Shown here in pieces: positions 12,240 through 25,089 of a stretch of 64,000 nucleotides of DNA; the first letter of the stretch is position 1, and each line of letters opens with the position of its first letter. The notes beneath the pieces were generated by a model, which was given only the letters and a program-made list of their open reading frames with translations, was not told the origin of the DNA and ran no database searches. Source of the DNA: Inia geoffrensis (Eukaryota > Chordata > Mammalia > Artiodactyla > Iniidae); assembly GCA_036417435.1 (NCBI GenBank), contig CM070919.1, positions 30,381,318-30,445,317 on the forward strand, written 5' to 3'. Made by a program: the position numbers and the translations under genes.

Positions 12240-14515
12240 CTCTGGTGAATGCAGCATATGGGGTTTCCAGGGAAATCAGTCAAGTCCTCAACAGCAGATA
12301 ATGAGGTCGCTGAGGCTGGGGTCCCAGAGGTGGACACAGAGGAAGCACAGTGGCTGCAGGAAACAGAAAGGACAGTGGCGCCAGAGGTGGCATAAGGCAG
12401 CATGGGGTTAAGTGACAAGTGGACGGCTTAGCAACTACCGCTTTGGGAATTGAAAAGATGAGATCACGACGTAGGTGGATGAGAAGGAAGTTACTGGGTA
12501 GGTTTATCCTCCGGATGAAAAGGCATGGACGCGTCAGGTTCCCAGGGAGGTGTTGACCTTTCTCTTAGGTGATACCAGGATGCGCTGCCTGGGCAACAGG
12601 ATGGACTTTGATAAAACATGGCCACGGGAGATGAAATGCTTCCGTGCATTTTGGAAACCTGATTTTTCTGTCTAAAGTGGTTGACACGAAAGCATATTGG
12701 GTTCTGCAAAAGTTCTGCTTACAGGTTTGCGTTAGGGATGATTAATAAATTCCCAGCTGGGTGGGATTTCGTATGAGGCGTACGCAAAGAAAGTTGAGGC
12801 AGGAACTCGACCTTGTTGCCTACCCACCGCTGTATTAATTCGTTCTAAATTATCTCTAAAATTTGTATCCACAGCCAAAGGTCATGTTATGATTGAGACA
12901 AAGTTTTCCTTTTGGTTGGAAGTTCATTCCTAGCACTGGAACAACCTTGGCAAGGCCTCCACCCCTCAGGTTCCCGACCTGCCCTGGGCCACCCTCTCAT
13001 GAGCTCTGGACATTCCACTGCAATAACCTCCTCACGTGTCTTTTTCCTCCAGAAAAACATATTAGGAAAACAACCATCAAGCTCCTAAGGGTCAAGAGAA
13101 TATACCGTTCATGTTGTGTATGTGCAGATCCTGTGTCACATATTCGAGGCCAGAGTTTGCTGTTACAGTCTGGTGGAATTTCCAAAAACTGGTATTCCTC
13201 AGAGGAATGTTTCAAGTCGGCTGTTTGAAGCTTGGTCATTTTACCTGGCCTTCTGTTTTATTCAGATTAATCAACCAGTGCTGGGAATTCCTTCCTAAGC
13301 CCACTCTCCTGCCTCCTCTACATTACATAAGCCCACATACTACAGACAGAATCCAACTTGCACGAAACTAGAAAAAACAAGAAAAGCAAGTAAGAATCAC
13401 TTACTCAGGAAAAACATCGCTCTTTTAGATTTAAACAGGTTTTTTTTCTCCTTAGTCAAGATATATTTATTGGCATTTCCAGAATTACTCTCGTAAGTAT
13501 CTGGGTATCATAACCACAAACAGACAGCTGATTAGCTTCAACTGCTGGATAAAAGCATGCAGCATTTTCAAGATTTCTGGTTTCACCCTTTTAACCCAAA
13601 GAATAACTATAAATAGATGGTACAGTCTGGGATTTCCACAGCTAAGTGCTGCTATAAATAGTTTTAAACATTTTCCCACTTCATGTTTTCTAAAAGAACA
13701 TTCTCCACTTCCTTTCTTGGATAACCTCTGGGAATAAAGTGAAATCACATTCAGAATTTTATTGAGGGAGTTTAACGAAACTCTTAATGAACCTATTAGC
13801 AATTCTAGACATTCCTCAGATATTGAAAGAACTGAAAATAAAATGATGCTACAAATTAATCAAATAGCCCTGAGGAATGTATTTTTAAAATAAGCTTTTA
13901 AATCCTCATCTCTTCTCTCTGGATCCTGGCAATTTTCTTGGTAAAAAAAATTAAGCCAAGACCTGGACCCCTCACTTAACAGTTGTGATTTAACTTAAGT
14001 GAACTTTATTCTAATTTTCTTGAGAACTTTAGCTAGATTGGGAACTGTGGAGGCTACAAAATGAAAATAATTTTTTTTTCTTTCAACTTTCTTTACACAT
14101 CAACATCCAGAAACAAAGATGTGAGTTCACTTCAGCTGTTCAGGCACCCAGACTATTTATCTCCTTGCTTCAAGAATATTCGTAAGACACCCTATAGTAC
14201 ACACAGATTTTAAATTCTTTGAAAAATCTCTGCCATTAAACGCTTTCCCATGGTGCATGTCCATGGCAGTCAGAGCAAAACCAGAGCAGCGTAGAACTGC
14301 CTCTCCTGAGAGGGATGCCTGCATTCTAGCAGCCTCTGCTGGTGGTTATTTTTGACAGCGGAGAAAGCAAAATTAGCCAGTCTCCTAAATGGCAGGAAAA
14401 TTAACAAAGAAAGGGCAGCATGAACACAGGTAATGTTAGTAAATCTTATGTTCCTGTTTTATATTTTGGTTAAAGAAAAAAGGCGGGGGGGGAGGGGAGA
14501 AATGAGATGCTATGA
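12240..14515. other. Unique intergenic sequence
   Basis: No gene recognised. The part from about 13440 to 14150 is AT-rich. A G-run lies at 14482-14500. Small frames (for example 12893-13228 plus, 13485-13802 minus) lack motifs. Confidence 0.45.
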
Positions 14516-14725
14516 AATTGTTTTATTAGAGATTTACAAAAATTAAGACAATGTTTACTTTTAGATTTACAAAAAGTATTGAGCAAAAAGTAGAGACTTC
14601 CCACATATCCCCACACACTGCCCATTTTCCCCTATTTCTAACATCTTATATTAGTGTACATTTACTACAACTGATGAACCAATATGAACATTAACTAAAG
14701 GCCATAGTTTATATTACAGTTCCCT

Positions 14726-15001
14726 TTTTAAAAAATTATTTATTTTTGCTGTGTTGGGTCTTCGTTTCTGTGCGAGGGCTTTCTCTAGTTGTGGCGAGCG
14801 GGGGCCACTCTTCATCGCGGTGCACGGGCCTCTCACTATCGCGGTCTCTCCTATTGCGGGCTCCAGATGCGCAGGCTCAGTCGTTGCGGCTCACAGGCCT
14901 AGTTGCTCCGTGGCATGTGGGATCCTCCCAGACCAGGGCTCGAACCCGTGTCCCCTGCATTAGCAAGCAGACTCCCAACCACTGCGCCACCAGGGAAGCC
15001 C
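14726..15001 (-). mobile_element. CHR-type SINE, minus strand, medium length
   Basis: Reverse complement of the SINE. It ends on the plus strand with 'ccaccagggaagccc', carries the B-box complement 'gggctcgaacccgtg' and has its A-rich tail at the left as T/A sequence. Flanks tacagttccctttt (14715-14728) and tacagtttactttt (15002-15015) agree at 12 of 14 positions, a plausible decayed target-site duplication that overlaps the tail. It sits in the 3' UTR of the minus-strand L1. Confidence 0.93.
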
Positions 15002-16209
15002 TACAGTTTACTTTTTGTGTTGTACATTCTATGGGTTTTAACAATTGTATAATGACATGTATCCATCATTATAGTATCATACAGAATAATAGTTTTACTG
15101 TCCTAAAAATTCTCTGTGCTCTCTGTATTTACCCCTTCCTCGCTCCACCCTGGGCAAGTACTGATTTTTTACTCTCTCCGTAGTTTCGCCTTTTCCAGAA
15201 TGTCATAAAGTTGGAATCATACAGTATGTAACCTTTTTCAGGTTAGTTTCTTTTACTGTGTAATATGCGTTTAAGGTTTTTCTATGTCTTTTTGTGGATT
15301 GATAGCTCATTTCTTTTTATAACTGATTCATATTCCATTGCCTGGATATAGCATAGTTTATTTATCCTTTTACTAACTGAAGTACATTTTGGTAGCTTCC
15401 AAGTTTGGGCAATTATGAAATAAAAACACGCATGTGCAGGTTTTTGTGTGGACATAAGTTTTCAGCTCCTCTGGGTAAATATCAAGGAGCATAATTGCTG
15501 GATCACATGGTAAGAGTATGTTTAGCGTAGTAAGAAACTGCCCGCTGTCTTCCCAAGGGACTATCATTTTGTCTTCCCACCAGCAAGGAATGAGAGTTCC
15601 TATTACCCCACATTCTCACCAGCATTTGGCGGTGTCAGCGTTCCAGATTTTGGCCATTCTAATAGGTGTGTAGTGGTATCTCCTTGTTTTGACTTGCATT
15701 TCTCTGATGACATGTCATGTGGTGCATCTTATGCTTATCTGTCATCTGTATATCTTCTTTGGCAAGGTGTCTATTAAGGTCTTTGGTCCATTTTTTTAAA
15801 ACTGGGTTATCTGTTTTCTTACTTTTGAGATTTAAGGGTTCTTTGAATATTTTTGGATAACAGGTCTTTTTACCTGATGTGTCTTTTGCAAATATTTTCT
15901 CTTAGTCTGTGGCTGGTCTTCGAATTTTCTTGATACTGTCTTTCACAGAGCAGAAGTTTTAAATTTCAATGAAGTGCAGTTTATCAATCATGTCTTTCAT
16001 GGATTGTGTCTTTGGTGTTCTATCTAAAAAGGCATCACCATACCCAAGGTCATGTAGGTTTCCTCCTGTTATCTTCTAGAAGTTTGCATAGTTTTACATT
16101 TTACATTTAGGTCTGTGATCCATATTGAGTTAATTTTTGTGAAAGGTGTAATTTCTGGGTCTGAGTTTATTTTATTGCAAGTGGATGTCCAGTTGTTCCA
16201 GCACCATTT

Positions 16210-16296
16210 TCCCCCAGTTTTATTGGGATTTAATTGACAAATAACACTGCATACGTTTAAGGTGTTCAATGTAGTGGCTTCATATATGTATCTAAT
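16210..16296 (-). mobile_element. 87-bp L1 3'-end fragment inserted in L1
   Basis: The host L1 sequence is interrupted after 'cagcaccattt' (16199-16209), and the same 11 bases recur exactly at 16297-16307, where the host sequence resumes. The inserted 87 bp ('gttttattgggatttaattgac', 'gtttaaggtgttcaatgtag') resembles the 3' end of another old L1 read in antisense. This is a severely 5'-truncated insertion with a perfect target-site duplication. Confidence 0.8.
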
Positions 16297-16371
16297 CAGC
16301 ACCATTTGTTGAAAAGACAATCTTTTCTCCATTGTTTTGTCTTCGCTTGTTTGCAGAGATCAGTTCCCTTC

Positions 16372-17157
16372 TGTTATAGGTTGAATTGTGTGTCCCCTGC
16401 CCCCAAAAGATATGTTTAAATATTCACCTGAAAAACCTGTAAGTGTGATCTTATTTGGAAATAGGGTCTTTGCAGATTATCAAGTTAAGATGAAGTCATT
16501 AGGGTGGGTCCTAATTCAATATGGCTGATGTCCTCATGTCAGTACATTTGAGCTGCTATAACAAAAACACCATAGACTGGGTGGCTTAAACAACAGAAAT
16601 TTATCACAGATCTGGGGGGTGTGTAGTCCAAGTCCTGGCTGATTTGGTGCCTGGTCAGAGCCTGCTTCCTGGTTCATAGACAACTGTCTTCTTGCTGTGT
16701 CGCACTTAGAAGCAGGGGACAGGGTGCTGTCTGGGGTCTCCTTTTTAAGAACGTAATTCCATTCATGAGGGCTCTGCCATCATGATGTAATCACCTCCCA
16801 AAGGCCCCCACCTCCAAATACCATCACGTTGGGCATCAGAATTTCAACGTATGAAATTTGGAGGGACACAAATATTCAGTCTATAGCATCTCACATAAAG
16901 GTGAAATTTGAACACAGACACATACAGAGGAAGAAAACATAGACACACACAGGTAAAAGACAGCCACGTGAATGGACAGATTTATCTACAAGCCAAAGAA
17001 CAAGGATTGCCAGCAAACAGCAGAAGCTAAAAGAGGCAAGAAGGGATCCTTCCATAGAATGGTTGAAACTAGCCACCAGAAGCATGAAGTTACAATTTCT
17101 GTTGCTTTAAGCCACAGTTTTTGGTACTTTGTGCAGCAGTGTTAGAAAACTAATACA
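16372..17157 (+). mobile_element. MLT1-type LTR (ERVL-MaLR), split by a second LTR
   Basis: The left part 16372-16536 begins 'tgttataggttgaattgtgt' and contains 'ggaaatagggtctttgcag'. The right part 16889-17157 contains 'ctacaagccaaagaac' and 'ttgctttaagccacag' and ends 'aaactaataca'. It starts with TG and ends with CA as LTRs do. It is a solitary LTR of an ancient endogenous retrovirus-like family, with no internal coding region. The flanking 5-mers ccttc and ctgtc are a weak target-site match. Confidence 0.8.
16537..16888 (-). mobile_element. MST-type LTR (ERVL-MaLR) nested in the MLT1 LTR
   Basis: Contains 'accatagactgggtggctta', 'cctggttcatagacaac', 'ttcatgagggctctgcc', 'aatcacctcccaaaggcccc' and ends 'attcagtctatagca'. 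This is the reverse complement of the MST/THE1-like LTR pattern. It begins TG, ends CA, and is flanked by cctca (16532-16536) and tctca (16889-16893), four of five identical, fitting the 5-bp duplication of ERVL elements. Solitary LTR with no internal genes. Confidence 0.8.
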
Positions 17158-17568
17158 CTGTCTATTCCTAGTCTGCTGGAACCTTTTGCTTCTGTTTTTT
17201 AAATCAGAAATGGATGCTGAACTTCACCAATGCTTTTTCTGCATATATTGATATTACAATATGGTTTTTATTTTTTCTATATGATGAATTACATTGATTT
17301 TTAATTTTTTTTCCAAATGTTTTTCTTCATCTATTGAGATTACCATTTGGGTTTTCTTTTTTATTCTATTAGTAGGGTGAGTTATATTGACTTTTGAATG
17401 TTGAACTAGTCTTGAGTTCCTAGAATGAACCTCACTTGGTTGTGATATATTATCCTTTTGACATATTGCCAGATTTGATTTGCTAATATTTTGCTGAGAA
17501 CTTCACGACTCTGTTCCTGAAGGATACTGGTCTCTAGTTTTCTTCTCTTGTTTTCTCCTTGTATGACT

Positions 17569-17700
17569 TTTTTTTTTTTTTTTTCTTCTGGCCACACCAC
17601 GCGTGGCATGTGGGATCCTAGCTCCCCAACCGGGGATCGCACCCTCGCGCCCTGCATTGGACGCGTGGAGTTTTAACCACTGAACCACCAGGGAAGTCCC
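17569..17700 (-). mobile_element. Short CHR-1/Bov-tA-like SINE, minus strand
   Basis: T-run at the left (A-tail of the element), then 'ggccacaccacgcgtggcatg', 'ccccaaccggggatcgcaccc' and 'aaccaccagggaagtccc'. It is about 130 bp and lacks the longer CHR-2 3' region. Flanks tccttgtatgact (17556-17568) and tctttatatgact (17701-17713) match at 11 of 13 bases. Confidence 0.85.
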
Positions 17701-18698
17701 TCTTTATATGACTGTTGCATCAGGATAATATCTTGTAAGATATGCTGGGAAGTTATCTTTCCTCTTCTGTATTTTGGAAGAGATTGATAAAATTCATCAG
17801 TAAATCAGGGCATTTAGGGTTGGAGTTCTCCAAATGGGAAAAAAAATTTTTTAAAGCTATCTATCCAGTTTAATAAATATAGAACTATCTAGTTTCTACT
17901 TCTTCTAGAACAAGACTTGGTAGCTTGTGCCTTTCAAATAATTGGTCTGTTTAATCTAAATTGTTGAATTTATGAGACTAGAGTTCTTCATAGTGTTCCC
18001 TTGTTCTTTTAATGTTTATGGAATCAGTACTGGGATCCCATCTTTCATTCCTGTTATTGGTAATCTGTGTATTCTCTCATGTTTTTTCTCAGTCAGCCTA
18101 GTTGGTAGTTCATTAATTTTACTGATCTTTTCAAAGAACTAGTTTGGGGTCAAATTTCTCTAATGTCTGCTTTGAATTTCATTTATTGTTATTATTTCTT
18201 CCTGCTTTGAGTTTGCTTTTTGGTTTTTGTTTTTTTTATAGTCCATAAATATGCCATATTGCATTTTCATTTTTATTCAGTTCAAACTTTATAATTACCC
18301 TAGAAGATTCCTCTTTGCCCCATTGGCTATTTAGAAGTACACTGTTTAATTTACAAATATTGGGGAATTTTTCAGTTATTGATTTCCAATTTAATTCCAT
18401 TAGGGTCAGAGAAAACAACTGGAATAATTTCCATTTATGCTTTTAAATTTGTTAAGGTATGTTTTATGGTCTAGAATATGGTTTATCTTGGTAAATGTTT
18501 CCTATGCACTTGCAAAGAATATGTATTGTACTGTTTGGGGTGAAGTATTTTATAACTATCAATTTTATCACATTGATTGGTAATGTTTTTCTGGTCTTGT
18601 ACATCCTTGCTGATTTTTGGTCTATTTGTTCCATCAGTTACCAAGAGAGAGGTCTTGAGATCTCTAACTCCAGACTTCTCTCTTTTAAATTCTCATAT

Positions 18699-19720
18699 TT
18701 AAAAACATTTTTAATTGCTTAACGTGGTAAAAGTACATATCATAAAGTTTAGCGTTTTAACCACTTATAGGTGTACAACTTAGTGGCATTAAATATGTTC
18801 ACAATGTTATCCAGCCATCAGCACCATCCATTTCCAGAACTCTTTCATCATGGCAAACAAACTCTTTACCCACTAAACACTAACTCCGCAGGTTCCCCTC
18901 CCCATAGACCCTGGTAACCTCTGTTCTGCTTTCTGTCTCTAGGAAACTGCTTACTCTGGGTACTTCATATTAATGGAATCATACAATGTTTTTCGTTTTG
19001 TGTCTGGCTTATTTCACCTGACATAATGTTTTCAAGGTTTATCTATGTTGTAGCATATATCAAAATTTCATTCCTTTTTAAGAATGAATAATATTCTAGT
19101 ATGTATATATGCTACATTAAAAAAAAAAATCTCTTCATATGTTGATGGATGTTTGGGTTGCTTCCACCTTTTGGCTATTGGGAATAATGCTGCTGTGAAC
19201 ATTGATGTGCAAGTATTTGAGTCCCTGCTTTCAATTCTTTTGAATGTATACCTGGAAGTAGAATTGCTGGATCATATGGTAATTCTGTTCAACTTTTGGA
19301 GGAATCAAACATTTTTCCACAGTGGCTACACATTTTACATTCTTATTGGCAGATACTGGTTGGTTTTTTTTTTAAAAAAATAGCCATCCCATTGTGTGTG
19401 AACTGGTATCTCACTGTGGTTTTGATTTGCACTTTCCTAATGACTTGGGATGTTGAGTATCATTTTGTGTGCTTTTTAGCCATTTATATACTTTCTTTGG
19501 AGAAATGTCTATTTAAGTATTTTGCCCATTTCTGAATTGTGTTGATTTTTGCTGTTGAATTGCAGGGGTTCTTTATATATTCTAACATTTTTTTTTATCA
19601 AGTATATGATTTGAAAATATTTTCTCTCATTCTATGTCTTTTCACTTTCTTGATAGTGTGCTTTGATGAATAAAATCTTTCAATTTTGATAAATTCCAAT
19701 TAATGTATTTTTTTCTATTG
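18699..19720 (-). mobile_element. Second old L1, minus orientation (3' end and ORF2 C-terminal part)
   Basis: A new L1 3' end begins here: 'ttaaccacttataggtgtacaacttagtggcatta', 'ccatcagcaccatccatttcc', then 'gggttgcttccaccttttggctattgggaataatgctgctg' and 'ggagaaatgtctattta'. This is the antisense 3' end of the L1MA/L1MB type. Two 3' ends in the same orientation (14516 and here) show at least two separate insertions. Confidence 0.8.
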
Positions 19721-22253
19721 CCAGTAGAGTTGGGGAGGGATTTTATTGAACCTCTAGATAATGTTGGGTAGTTTGTCATGTTAGCAATATTAAATCTTCC
19801 CATCTATGAATGTGCGTTCTCTCTCCATTTACTTACATCTTTAATTTCTTTCAGAAATATTTGTAGTTTTCAGTGTACAAGTCTTTTGTCTCCTTGTTTA
19901 AATTTATCCTTAAATATTTTACTCTTTCTGATTCTATCATAAATGATTTTTTCTCTTAATTTCCTGTTTGGATTGCCTAGTGTATTAAAATAAAACCCAT
20001 TTTTGTGTGTTCATTTTTTATCCTGCAACTTTATTAGCTCTAGCAGGGGTTTTTTTTGGTTGTTTTTGAAACTTTAGGGTAATTCTATCAGAATTTGCTC
20101 CATATATTTTGTTACCCTGTAGTCAGGGGCATTCGCATTTAAGATTGTTTTGTCTTCTTAATGAACTGACCCCTTTTATCATTATGTATTTTGTTTTAGC
20201 CACTTCAGCTTTCTTTGGATTAGTGTTTGGATATTACTTTCCCCACAGTTTTACTTTTAAGCTATCACCATATATAAAATGGGTTTCTTGTAATAATGGA
20301 GTCTTGTTTTTATCTAATATGAAAACCTCTGACGTTTACTGGATGCATTTAGACTTGTCACATTTAATGTCATTGATGTGTTTGAATTTAGGCTGATCAT
20401 TTTGTTTTCTGTTTGTCCTGGTTTTTGTTGTTGTTCCTATCCTCCCCCTTTCCTGCACTTTTTGAACGTATTATTTGAATGTATTTATTACTATTCCATT
20501 TAAATTAAAATTTTTCTTTTTAAAAAAAAACGCCTATTGCATATTTTTTTTTCCTGGTAGCTCTATTACAACATACATACTTTATAGTCCAGTTACAGTT
20601 AATTTCTCTTTTTAAGCAAGACGTAGATGCCTTACAAGCATATCAGTCCCTTTAGCCTCATCCCTTTTATATTATTGTCATATGTATCACAACTATGTAC
20701 ATTGGCAGCCTCACTAAGCAATGTTATAGTGTTTGCTTGCTTTCCATCACACACATTTTAAGCAGCGCAAAGAAAAAAATACTTTATCCAGATATTTATA
20801 ATTTCTCTTGCTATTCCTTCATTCCTTAAGTTTCAAGTTTCCCTTAGCCAGGAGAACTTCCTTTAGCATTTCTTTTAGAGCAGAAGTGCTGATGCCAAAA
20901 GCTCCTAGCTTTTTTCATTTGAAAATGTATTTTGTATTTCCAAAGGACATTTTTGGTACATATAGAATTCTGGGTTGATAGCTTTTTTTTTTTCTGTCAG
21001 CACTTTAAAGATGTTTGACAGTCTTCATGCCACCATGGTTTCAGATGAGAAATCTTCCATCATATGTAATTTTTATCTATATGTAATGTGTTTCTATCTA
21101 CTGCTTTCATAGTTTTTCATTTTGTCTTCTCCTCTCTCCCTGTGTCTCTCCTCTCAGTCTGTCTCTCCTCCTTTTAAGTCTTCTTCTCTCCTTCCTCTTC
21201 TCCCTTACCTGCTTTCCACTCCATCCTTCTTCCTTTTGCACTTTGATTATGATGCGTCTTGGCATGGTTTTCTTCAAGTTTTTCCTGATTGAGGTTCACT
21301 GAGGTTTATGTTTTCCCTCAAATTTGGTAAGTTTTAAGCATGCCATTTTTTTTCTAAATATCTTTTCTGCACCAATCTTTTTCTTCTCCTTCTGAGACTC
21401 CAATGATATAAATGTTAGATATTATTTCGATATTGTCCCCACAGGTCCCTGAGGCTCTGTTAATTTTGTTTTAAAACTGTTTGCTGTGTACTTCAGATTG
21501 GATTATTTCAATTAATTATTTTCTAGTGTGTCTCTTTCCAATGTGTCCATTCTATTGAGCCCATCCAGTAACTTTTTTAAAAATTTGTATTACATTGTAT
21601 TTTTCAGTCCTAAAATATTCATCTTGTTCTTTTTAAAAAAAGTTTTTCTCTCTCTGTTGAGAACTTATTTGTACCTTTTGTTTATCTCAAGCATGGTTAT
21701 AATAGCCACTTAAAGACATTGTCCACAGATTCCAACATCTGAGTCATCTCACTGTTGGCATTTGATTGTCTTTTCCCTTGAGGAGGTCATACTTTCCTTA
21801 TTTTTTTGTATTAAGTAATTCTGCCTTATATCTTAGACATTAAGTATTTGTGATGTGAGACCTGGGTCCTGTTTGAGTGCTTTGCGAATGCTCATTCTGT
21901 GTTGTCTGTTTTAGCAGGCCATCAGCCTGGTTAGGTTGAGACTGCAAGTCCTTTTTGCCTTCAGTGGGCAGTGTTTTCTATCTCGGTTCAGTTTTCCAAG
22001 CCTTTCTATTCTTCACTGGGTCTGTTCTGTGCATTCACAGCTCTGGATGAGCATGGGGCTTGTGCAGATTCCTACACAGACTCGGGGGATGACCTTCTCA
22101 AACTCGCTTCTCTCTGGGATTTCCCTGACAAAGTCTGACTCTCCAGGGCCTCTTTCCCCAGTTCCTCTGACCATAAAGATAGTTTTCCCTTGGGATTTTA
22201 GGTGCCTCTGGCAAGATGGGTTAGCTTTATGGCTGAGCCGAGAGAAAAAAGGC

Positions 22254-22284
<31 letters not shown>

Positions 22285-22590
22285 CAGCTTCCCCATCCCC
22301 CCTGCCCCCTTCAGCTCACAGGGTCCCCTTTTCTTAGTTCTCTGGCCAGAAAAATAGGGTTTCTCTTGGAGGTTTTGCTGTCTGCACCTGCTGTGTAGTT
22401 CTGCAACTTGGACTGTGCTCAGGTGAAGGGAGATAAAAGAAAAAAACTCCTGGACACTCACTGGTACTGGTCATTTTTCAAATTCTTATTTCCCCCTCAA
22501 TGTGCCTGCTGTTGTTTACTTTTCAGTCCTCAGGTAGTTGCTATTTGTATCCCTTTTAGAGATGTTAGCTACAATCAACTAGAGAGTTAA
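19721..22590 (-). mobile_element. Old L1, minus orientation (ORF2, ORF1 and 5' region)
   Basis: After a break at about 19720, antisense ORF2-type sequence continues (around 19740-20100). Then comes ORF1/5' region sequence ('gaacttcctttagcatttcttttagagcag', 'tagaattctgggttgatagc', 'tgattatgatgcgtcttggcatgg', 'acaggtccctgaggctctgtt', 'ttcagtcctaaaatattc'). An A-rich/GAAAA run at 22253-22284 interrupts the 5' part. Whether 18699-22590 is one element with a deletion or two elements is not settled by eye. Confidence 0.75.
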
Positions 22591-22594
22591 GGAG

Positions 22595-24094
22595 TAACAA
22601 ATGTTTGTTAAATGAAAAAAGTAAGTCTCATCTATCTCTCTTACTGGGCTGTCAGCTCCAGGAAGGCATGGACTGTGTCTCTTCTCCAATGTGATGTGAT
22701 GTGCCTGATCCAGTGTGGTAAATGGTGAGATCAAAATAGGTCTTGAATTAAATAATATTGGGCAAAGAAGAATGAGTAAGAAAATATTGAAAATGATTAA
22801 GAAAAAAGAATTTAACCAAGAACATGTATAGGGTGACTAAATATGAGATAATGATATAAGAATGATGGATCTTTTGCTTAAGACAGGAGATTAATGATAA
22901 AAACTCTGTAGACACACCAGGGTTTTGAAAGATATAAGTAGAGGAATTTTGCTGTTGTAATATTAAATAATAAACAAAGCTCTTGGCAGAGAAGGCAGAT
23001 CTGAAAGTAATATACTGTTCGGTAAACAATAGAAACTGGCATGGATTTCCAAAAAAGAGAAAAACAATCATTTAAAAATCTGGGCTTTAGGTTTTGATAA
23101 GAGAAACAGTAATAGCATGAGGTATAGAAAATAAAGAAAGAGAGGAAGCCTACTGTCTGCTCTGAACAATGCCTAATGAAAGGTTTGAAAGCCAGAGACA
23201 ATGGGAGATGTCCTTTCTAACTGTTGTATGAGGTGTCAGTGCTTGTTCAAATGAAGCTTCAGAAAGACACTTAGATGCCGGATAACAAAATGGTCACAGG
23301 TCAAGGCAAGTGACCCATATCGAGGGTCATCAGTACAGAAGAAGTAACATCACACAGGATGGCTGCTGACATCCCTTGGCAGATGACAAGGGGAATTATC
23401 ATGGGGATTCTTTAGTAGAACAGAAGAGTGACTGATGTTTAGCCACACAGAGCTGTAGGTCGTTCAAATGGTCTGTCTCCAGTGGTAGTGTTTTCGTTAC
23501 AAAATGAAAGGGAGGGGGGAAAGGAACATTTCCAAAATACGTATCTTTCAACAGAAAAAGAACAATGTGTTTAAATCCTGTAAATTATTCGAATAGTACC
23601 GATTCAAGAGATGGTATGGTTAAATCTTAACAGTCTTATGTCTTCCAGAAATTTTGAAGCTATTTATAGGAAAGAACTTTTAAAAATAATTTAAATGATT
23701 TTTACTATTTGTTTTAAAACATGAAAGGCCTTAAACACTGAATATAACAATATGGTCACCATTTCTAGCCAATGTGATCACTATTATTGGATTACAGACA
23801 TACAGAAAAAGAGATTAGTCGGGGAGGTGAGGAGGGAGAAATGGCACTAGTGACACCAGTGATAAACTGTGAATGATGTCCAGTGACTTATGAGGAAAGC
23901 TAGGGAGAAACCTGCCATGCTCTAGTGATCTGACTAATGGAACGACCTTTAAATTTATACTTTTTTGTTTGCAAGTTAATAATAACTGGTAATCAAGACT
24001 AAGTGTGATTTTTGTCCTACTGGATGAGCTATAATAAAATTGAAGTTAAGCTGCAGAGAAAGAAATCAGAGTGCTCACTCTAAAGACCATTTCA
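22595..24094. other. Unique AT-rich intergenic sequence
   Basis: No gene recognised. Around 22640-22710 'ctgggctgtcagctccaggaaggcatggactgtgtct' resembles the tail of old L2/MIR repeats. The rest shows no recognised repeat. Confidence 0.45.
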
Positions 24095-24425
24095 GGGACT
24101 TCCCTGGTGGCGCAGTGGTTAAGAATCCACCTGCCAGTGCAGGGGACACGGGCTCGATCCATGGTCCAAGAAGATCCCACATGCCTCGGAGCAAGTAAGC
24201 CCCTGCACCACAACTACTGAGCCTGCGCTCTAGAGCCCGTGAGCCACAACTACTGAAGCCCGCGGGCCTACAGCCCGTGCTCCGCAACAAGAGAAGCCAC
24301 CACAATGAGAAGCCCATGCACCACAAAGAAGAGTAGCCCCTGCTCGCTGCAACTAGAGAAAGCCCATGTGCAGCAATGAAGACCTAAAGCAGCCGAAATA
24401 AATAAATAAATAAATAATAAAATTT
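24095..24425 (+). mobile_element. CHR-type SINE, long form (about 330 bp)
   Basis: Head 'ggacttccctggtggcgcag', B-box-like 'gggctcgatccatgg', then the long 3' region with a doubled 'cacaactactga' module and an (AATA)n tail at 24399-24420. Unlike most SINEs here I could not find a clear target-site duplication. Confidence 0.93.
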
Positions 24426-24842
24426 TAAAAAGGACAAAAGCTCTGATAGGGTGTGTCACTCTCAAGAAGAGAAAAATAAAGTCCATTTTATCTGCTGAGA
24501 TAAACAGAAACATATGAAGCCAAATTTAAATCTGCGTGAAGAATATTCTTGATTGAGCATGTACATAAACACATAAGCCAAATGCAAATAAAGTATAACA
24601 GTGGGGAGGAATGGGAAGCCCAGGTTATGTAGTGTAGCTTAGTGTTTCTCCTTCTAACATACAAAATAGGAGGATGCATATTCCTGACATGCAGATGATG
24701 TCATTTATATCACACACTAGGAGACTCCCAATAGATAACTGGCCCTGCAACCTAACTACCATTAGAAACAGAGACAGAGGTCAATTATCCTAAAACAAAA
24801 CTTGTCATTTTTAGTAGGTACCTCCCAACTTGTAACTGGTTT

Positions 24843-24917
24843 TTAGGTAATAATAATATTATTAGGTAAAAATAATTATTAGGTAAAAAAAATTATATTA
24901 GGTAAAAATAATAAGGC
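24843..24917 (+). repeat. Small AT-rich minisatellite, four units
   Basis: Four imperfect units of 16-19 bp, each starting 'ttaggtaa' (ttaggtaataataatatta, ttaggtaaaaataatta, ttaggtaaaaaaaattata, ttaggtaaaaataataa). Local tandem duplication; no function suggested. Confidence 0.85.
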
Positions 24918-25089
24918 AACTTAATCTGTTATCCACAGATTAGGAACTAGCTCATTCCAGAAAGTATAAGTTACTTTGTTCAAAGCCAAACATTCAAAAA
25001 TAATTATGAGACTATGTAACTAAAAGCTAATAGAGGAAAATTGGGAAAATTTGGTTAATTAAAAAAAAAAAAAAAAAGGGCAGGCAAAT

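Larger units (their letters stand above)
14516..18698 (-). mobile_element. Old L1 in minus orientation (3' end and ORF2), split by later insertions
   Basis: Read on the plus strand the element runs 3' to 5'. It starts with T-rich 3' end sequence ('tttattagagatttacaaaaa', 'cccacatatccccacacac'), then 3' UTR ('tgtataatgacatgtatccatc', 'tcataaagttggaatcatacag'), then ORF2 C-terminal sequence in antisense ('caggtttttgtgtggacataagttttc', 'ccattctaataggtgtgtagtgg'). After 17158 it continues into RT-region antisense sequence. Interruptions are a SINE at 14726, an 87-bp insert at 16210, a LTR pair at 16372-17157 and a short SINE at 17569. All ORF2 frames are destroyed. Confidence 0.85.
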
